The notes below the pieces were generated by a model. That model did not search any database. It saw nothing but the letters and a program-made list of their open reading frames with translations, and was not told the DNA's origin. 64,000 nt of DNA from NCBI GenBank assembly GCA_963779765.1, contig CAVZZP010000002.1:744001-808000 (forward strand), given 5' to 3'. Shown here one piece after another: positions 63,273-64,000 of the stretch; within the stretch, counting starts at the first letter, position 1; each line of letters begins with the position of its first letter. The position numbers were made by a program, and so were the translations under genes. The DNA comes from Silicimonas sp963779765. Lineage in GTDB: Bacteria; Pseudomonadota; Alphaproteobacteria; Rhodobacterales; Rhodobacteraceae.

Positions 63273-64000
63273 TCAGAGGACGTGGTCCAAAGCCGCGATC
63301 AGGCGCGAGACCTCTTCGCTCGTCGTGTAATGCGTGAAGCTGACCCGCAAGACACCGCGCTCGGGGTCGATGCCGAGCGCTTTCAGCGGACGGACGGCAT
63401 AGAAGTCGCCGCCGCCGGCCCCGATATCGTGCCTCGCCAGTTCGGCGGCCAGAGCCGCACCGGGCCGATCACAATGGATCGCCACCGTCGGCGCCCGCGC
63501 CTCGGCTTCGCTTGGGCCCAGAAGCCGGACGTCGTTGCGGTCGGAAAGGAAGTCGAGAAGCGGTTCGAGCAGCGCCGTCTCGCGCCGCCGCATCGCGTCA
63601 TGCACCTTCGCCGCTCGCTCCCTGGGCGTTCCGTGCGACCCGCCGAGCGACGCGTGGAGGCTGTCGACATAGTCCGCCATGCCGGCGCAGGCCGCGATCT
63701 GCGCATGGTCCGGCCCCGCCGGCGTGAAGCGCTTGTAAAGCGCATCGCCGTTGAACCAGTGCCCCTGGTTCGGCAACGCCTCCCCCAGGACGCGGCGGAC
63801 CACCATGAGCCCCTGGTGCGGACCATAGGTCTTGTAGGCCGAGAACAGGTAGATGTCCGCGCCAAGCGCGCCGACGTCGGGAAACCCATGCGGCGCGTAG
63901 CTTACGCCATCGACGCAGGTCACAGCCCCGGCCGCGTGTGCAAGTCGCACGATGGCCGCGACGTCGTTGACCTCGCCCACGACATTCGAGCAATGCGGGA
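63273..64000 (-). CDS. class V aminotransferase (5' end outside window)
   Basis: The C-terminal 242 residues of a PLP-dependent class V aminotransferase, cysteine-desulfurase-like. The cofactor Asp precedes VTCVDGVSYAPHG, the Schiff-base lysine is in LFSAYKTYGPHQGLM and the C-terminal domain ends VLRVSFTHYTTSEEVSRLIAALD. The lysine motif SAYKTYG with no catalytic Cys loop visible suggests an aminotransferase of the CsdA-like type without proof of desulfurase activity. The N-terminus lies beyond base 64000; stop is 57 bases from the photolyase start. Confidence 0.88.
   Translation of the reverse strand, partial: PHCSNVVGEVNDVAAIVRLAHAAGAVTCVDGVSYAPHGFPDVGALGADIYLFSAYKTYGPHQGLMVVRRVLGEALPNQGHWFNGDALYKRFTPAGPDHAQIAACAGMADYVDSLHASLGGSHGTPRERAAKVHDAMRRRETALLEPLLDFLSDRNDVRLLGPSEAEARAPTVAIHCDRPGAALAAELARHDIGAGGGDFYAVRPLKALGIDPERGVLRVSFTHYTTSEEVSRLIAALDHVL

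Overview
The window is about 64 kb of GC-rich, densely coding chromosome. Gene content and order point to an alphaproteobacterium of the Rhodobacteraceae/Roseobacter group. The evidence is the tolQRAB-pal-cpoB-tilS-ftsH order, the ruvCAB block, the dcw division/cell-wall cluster starting at mraZ, a class II type AroA, a DUF6524 membrane protein between mraY and murD, and many genes of alphaproteobacterial type. It is mostly core genome. I see no insertion sequence, prophage, CRISPR array, tRNA or rRNA.

Layout. 1-2984: the 5' part of a condensation-adenylation-carrier NRPS-like gene running off the left edge. 3.2-11 kb: a dienelactone hydrolase, then an imelysin-type iron operon (small conserved protein, imelysin, DUF1111 di-haem protein, second imelysin, DUF1513 protein) and a two-component system. 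11-15.2 kb: truA, then a DUF4198/HupE pair whose start codons overlap on opposite strands, and an SDR oxidoreductase. 15.3-18.4 kb: a single-pass membrane protein, hemF and a VIT-family metal transporter. 18.5-28.4 kb: ileS, small stress or accessory proteins (GYD, VOC, GFA, an ArsR-SRPBCC pair with a clear operator), ogt, an acyl-CoA ligase, aroA and trmB. 28.5-31.3 kb: a PdeM-like phosphoesterase, a thioesterase, a 24-residue membrane peptide, folD and a MOSC protein. 31.4-41.9 kb: ftsH, tilS and the tol-pal system with ybgC. 42-51.7 kb: ruvCAB, a DUF1127 protein with a tandem palindromic control region, prmA, msrA, an MFS transporter, priA and an FSA-type transaldolase. 51.7-61.2 kb: the dcw cluster, transcribed mraZ-rsmH-ftsL-ftsI-murE-murF-mraY-DUF6524-murD. 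61.6-64 kb: the mraZ control region with MraZ-box arrays, a photolyase, and the 3' part of a class V aminotransferase.

Themes. Envelope building and division (dcw, tol-pal, ftsH) occupy the right half. Metal handling recurs on the left (imelysins, HupE/DUF4198, hemF, VIT). RNA modification (truA, trmB, tilS, rsmH) and DNA repair (ruvCAB, priA, ogt, phrB) are scattered between.

Quality warning. At least 13 single-base indels break genes that otherwise look intact: NRPS twice, the DUF4198 gene, the 15.3 kb membrane protein, hemF, ileS twice, acyl-CoA ligase, aroA, ftsH, ftsI, mraZ and phrB. Eleven are +1 and two are -1. For every complete gene, correcting the indel restores a whole number of codons and a continuous protein. 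Because several of these genes are essential, I read the indels as sequencing or assembly errors, and I give each gene its reconstructed extent.
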